A stretch of DNA of 38,482 bases from Smittium mucronatum (lineage: Eukaryota > Kickxellomycota > Harpellomycetes > Harpellales > Legeriomycetaceae). The position numbers and the translations under genes are program-made. Positions 35,726 to 38,482 of the stretch are shown one piece after another. Location of the stretch: the NCBI GenBank assembly GCA_001953115.1, contig LSSL01004468.1:1-38482 (forward strand), in the 5' to 3' direction. Positions within the stretch are counted from its first letter, which is position 1, and the number at the start of each line of letters is the position of its first letter. Below the pieces are notes generated by a model. That model was not told the origin of the DNA. It searched no databases and saw only the letters and a program-made list of their open reading frames with translations.

Positions 35726-35741
35726 TTCCTCCCTCCCCCCC
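35726..35741. repeat. C-rich tract upstream of the transposase relic
   Basis: CCTCCCTCCCCCCC lies about 145 bases upstream of the pseudogene start. Its complement, G7-A-G3-A-GG followed by an A-run, resembles the G-rich left edge at 33436, so together they could mark the ends of a 2.3-kb element. The plus-strand frame at 35690-35875 that crosses it has no recognisable features. Confidence 0.35.
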
Positions 35742-38482
35742 GTAGAATTAGGTTTATAATAGCCTTTCTATTAAAAATATGTGAAAATATATTCTTAAAT
35801 AGGCGGTTTTATACTTGTAAAAAAATTAAATTAGTGAACAATTATCATTTATTATCAATTGGAATTAATAACTAGAATGGTGCAGGAAACTTTTCTTAGT
35901 ATAATTTCTTGTTAGCAAAATAATGACCAATATATCCGAATCATGAATCATAATATTGAAAAGTTTATCGGAAAACTCCAATAAAAAAAATATTTTTGGT
36001 AGATAATACGGATGTATGTTCTTTTTTTGATATTAAGAACGAAGTAGATTAATATTTTTAATTTATTGATTTAATGTTGGAAATGAAATATAACAAAATT
36101 TTGATCAGAATTGTATATTTTCGGCTGAAAATATGGTAAAACTTTAAAATTTTGGAAAAAAAATCTATTAGAAACAATAAAAATTTAAAATTGAGAAACA
36201 ATATGGTTTAAACACATTAATTTTTTTTCTGTGATCAATCTTTGCAATATATATCCATAAAAATGTAATCTTCTAAAATTAATTTGTGTCGAGACTGATT
36301 GATCTAGTAATTTTTTTTGAAATATTTATATTTTTGTAAATTATGTAATAAATTTTTCAAAATTGGAATCTCAATAGTTTTTATGAAACTCTGTCCAAAA
36401 AGTGAGTTTAAATCATGAAAAGAATCAAAATTTACTGATGAATATACTTGTAAAAAATAAAATATAATATCTAGATTTATTTTTTTATATTTAGCTCATT
36501 TTACATGTTCACTTGACAGGCATACCGAAGAAAATTTTATTTTATTTGGAATAACAAAATTTAATATATTTTTATGGAAAACTTTTCTAATAACAAAACT
36601 TGATAACAACAAAAAAACAAATTTACATTCTGATATATATATTTGACAATTATAAACCGATTTTTCATTAATAATTAAAAAATTCTTACAAAAAAATTCT
36701 ATTGAATGATTAAAAAAAAAAAAAAAATTCAAAAGTATGTCAAATTGATAATTATTCATATATTTATAACATTTTTTCGTGTTAAATAATAATAAAATAT
36801 TAAAAAATAAACATCGATCAGGCTATTAGTCTTATAATAAAAACTTTATTTATTAAATGAAAAGATCGCCATTATTATTTACGATTGTAAAATAATATAT
36901 AATGTTTTTTAAACAATATTTTTTATAATTTTTATTCCAGTATATCTTCTTACAACAGTAGAATATTAAAATAAAAAGATTTATGCGAATGAATTTTTTT
37001 CATTTTATTTTATCAATAGGTACCTGGAAAAAAATATTTTATAATAGGTTTTATTATTTGATGATAAAAATGTTTGGATATGAAACTTTAATTTAATTAG
37101 TTGTTGTTATTTTTTATAAACTTACTCTCTGTTTGGTTGAAAGGCCAAAACAGTCTTAGTTAAAAAAAAAATGTTTTTAAGCTTATACATAATAACAATA
37201 ATAAATCCAAGTTTTTATATTTAGATATGACCTGTATATTTAGAAATAATTTTATAATTAAAGCTCATAAAACATTCAATTATCTTCTCTTAGCTTAAAT
37301 AAAATCCACTATGTAAAAAATACAATTTTATTAAATTAATTTTTTCCAGTCTTTTCAAGTCAATTAGATCAAGGTGAGTGAAACGAATGAAGAAAAAAAC
37401 TGAAGAAGTTTAGGTTTTATTTTTATATATTTGAAATTTCTGTGGTGCATTAAATGGTTATTAAAATCATTTTTTGAGTATTTTTATGATTTAAAGTATA
37501 AGAAATTATACCCGAAATATGTTTTGGAGAAATCTTTCGTCATTTTTCTCAGAAACTCATTATAATTTTTTTCACGAAAATTTTAATAAAAAAAAGAAAT
37601 GAAATATATTTTTTTTCAAACCTTATACAGTGTAATGTACTACTAGATTTTTATTTTGGGAATATTCATTTATAAAACTAGAATTATAGCATATATTTAT
37701 TATATTGGTTAGAAATTGTTTTTTTTGGGTATGGAAATCATTTTAAGACTGTTTAAATATATATTTTTTGATTTTTTTAAATAAAATTGCTTTAAACTTC
37801 TAGAAAAATAACATGGGTTACAAAATAAGTTTTTATAACCGATGTATACTGCAGAAAAGCTTATTATATCGGTTTTCTACTACATGATAGTTTAAAAACC
37901 TTGAGATTTAATCTTTTTACATTTCATATATATTTATATATATCAAAAATAAAAATAAAAATTCTTTTGTAAAATATGTTTAACTATCCTCAAAGCTATC
38001 GAGTTTATTTTAAAAAAATCAAAACGAAATTCTAAAAATTTTAAATTTTGATTTATAAATCCTATGTTTTGCTTTTGTGAAACTGATAGGAAATTTTTAA
38101 AAATATTAATACATTATTTAATGAAAAAACTATGTTTTTACTCAAAAAAAACAGGTTTTAAATTTTTTGAGTATAGAGCAAAATTATTTATATCGATAAA
38201 CACCTCAATAAAGGTAGTTTTATCTTATAATCATATTTATGATAAATATGTTAAAATATTTACTCAAGAATTCTAAACTTTTAAAGGCAAATAAAAAAAA
38301 ATCTATTAAAAAGATTACCTGAAAAATCCAAATATAATATAATTACAATAAAATCACAAAAAAAAATATTAGTATTGGTAGATAATAATGATTTTGAGTC
38401 AATTAACACGAGTTATATATCCTCAAAAGCTGCAAATGGAAGTTTTTGTAATAAAATTTTGAATTTTTATTCACTTTTTTAG
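35742..38482. other. Gene-free A+T-rich stretch to the window end
   Basis: No supported gene is present. The frames at 36496-36759 (minus, 87 codons, starts with ATG) and 38064-38276 (plus, 70 codons) are within chance expectation and have no recognisable motif. Confidence 0.6.

Noticed and set aside
36496..36759. 87-codon minus-strand frame starting with ATG
   Set aside because: It is within chance expectation, has an F-run from a homopolymer, and has no recognisable domain.

Overview
This window is nuclear DNA from a eukaryote with an extremely A+T-rich, gene-poor genome, by eye about four-fifths A+T. The only gene I can call as intact is a eukaryotic tRNA-Gly (6151-6221). Everything else that looks protein-coding is the broken remains of transposable elements or is too weak to name. 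Very high A+T, long empty intergenic DNA, the absence of recognisable spliced genes and the style of the transposase relics would suit a microsporidian with an expanded, decayed genome. That placement is an inference, and other A+T-rich protists or fungi are not excluded.

Layout. Bases 1-460 are a sharply bounded, much more G+C-rich segment full of nested stems that ends in a T-rich tract. It looks like the end of a structured RNA, possibly ribosomal, but I could not identify it. From 461 to 11.9 kb there is A+T-rich DNA with the tRNA, microsatellites, a repeat copy (4982-5640), G/C homopolymer tracts and a small palindromic element (10861-10969). At 11.9-15.8 kb there is a very large, almost perfect inverted repeat: two arms of about 1.1 kb around a 1.7-kb spacer. 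At 17.2-18.3 kb there are plus-strand coding relics, one weakly like a MULE transposase. At 18.7-19.0 kb lies a degenerate, G-rich-strand repeat. At 21.95-22.44 kb there is a minus-strand integrase-core relic.

The best-resolved object is at 24,231-27,182: a DNA transposon of about 2.95 kb with terminal inverted repeats of about 472 bp that flank a dead minus-strand integrase gene. A DDE triad, a zinc-finger-like region and a C-terminal domain can still be followed through stops and frameshifts. The architecture fits Ginger-type (integrase-related) elements. At 34.05-35.58 kb there is a second dead transposase-like gene, of another family, carrying conserved TDLGPH and YHGK..FD motifs and broken by at least four frame changes. 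The sequence downstream of it (33431-34020) recurs in diverged form at 4982-5640, so this family seems to have left more than one trace.

How it works together: there is no sign of a pathway or operon. The window reads as a transposon graveyard around one surviving tRNA gene. The open questions are the identity of the first 460 bases, the status of the giant palindrome, and whether the paired G-tract/C-tract boundaries mark the ends of an undescribed element family.
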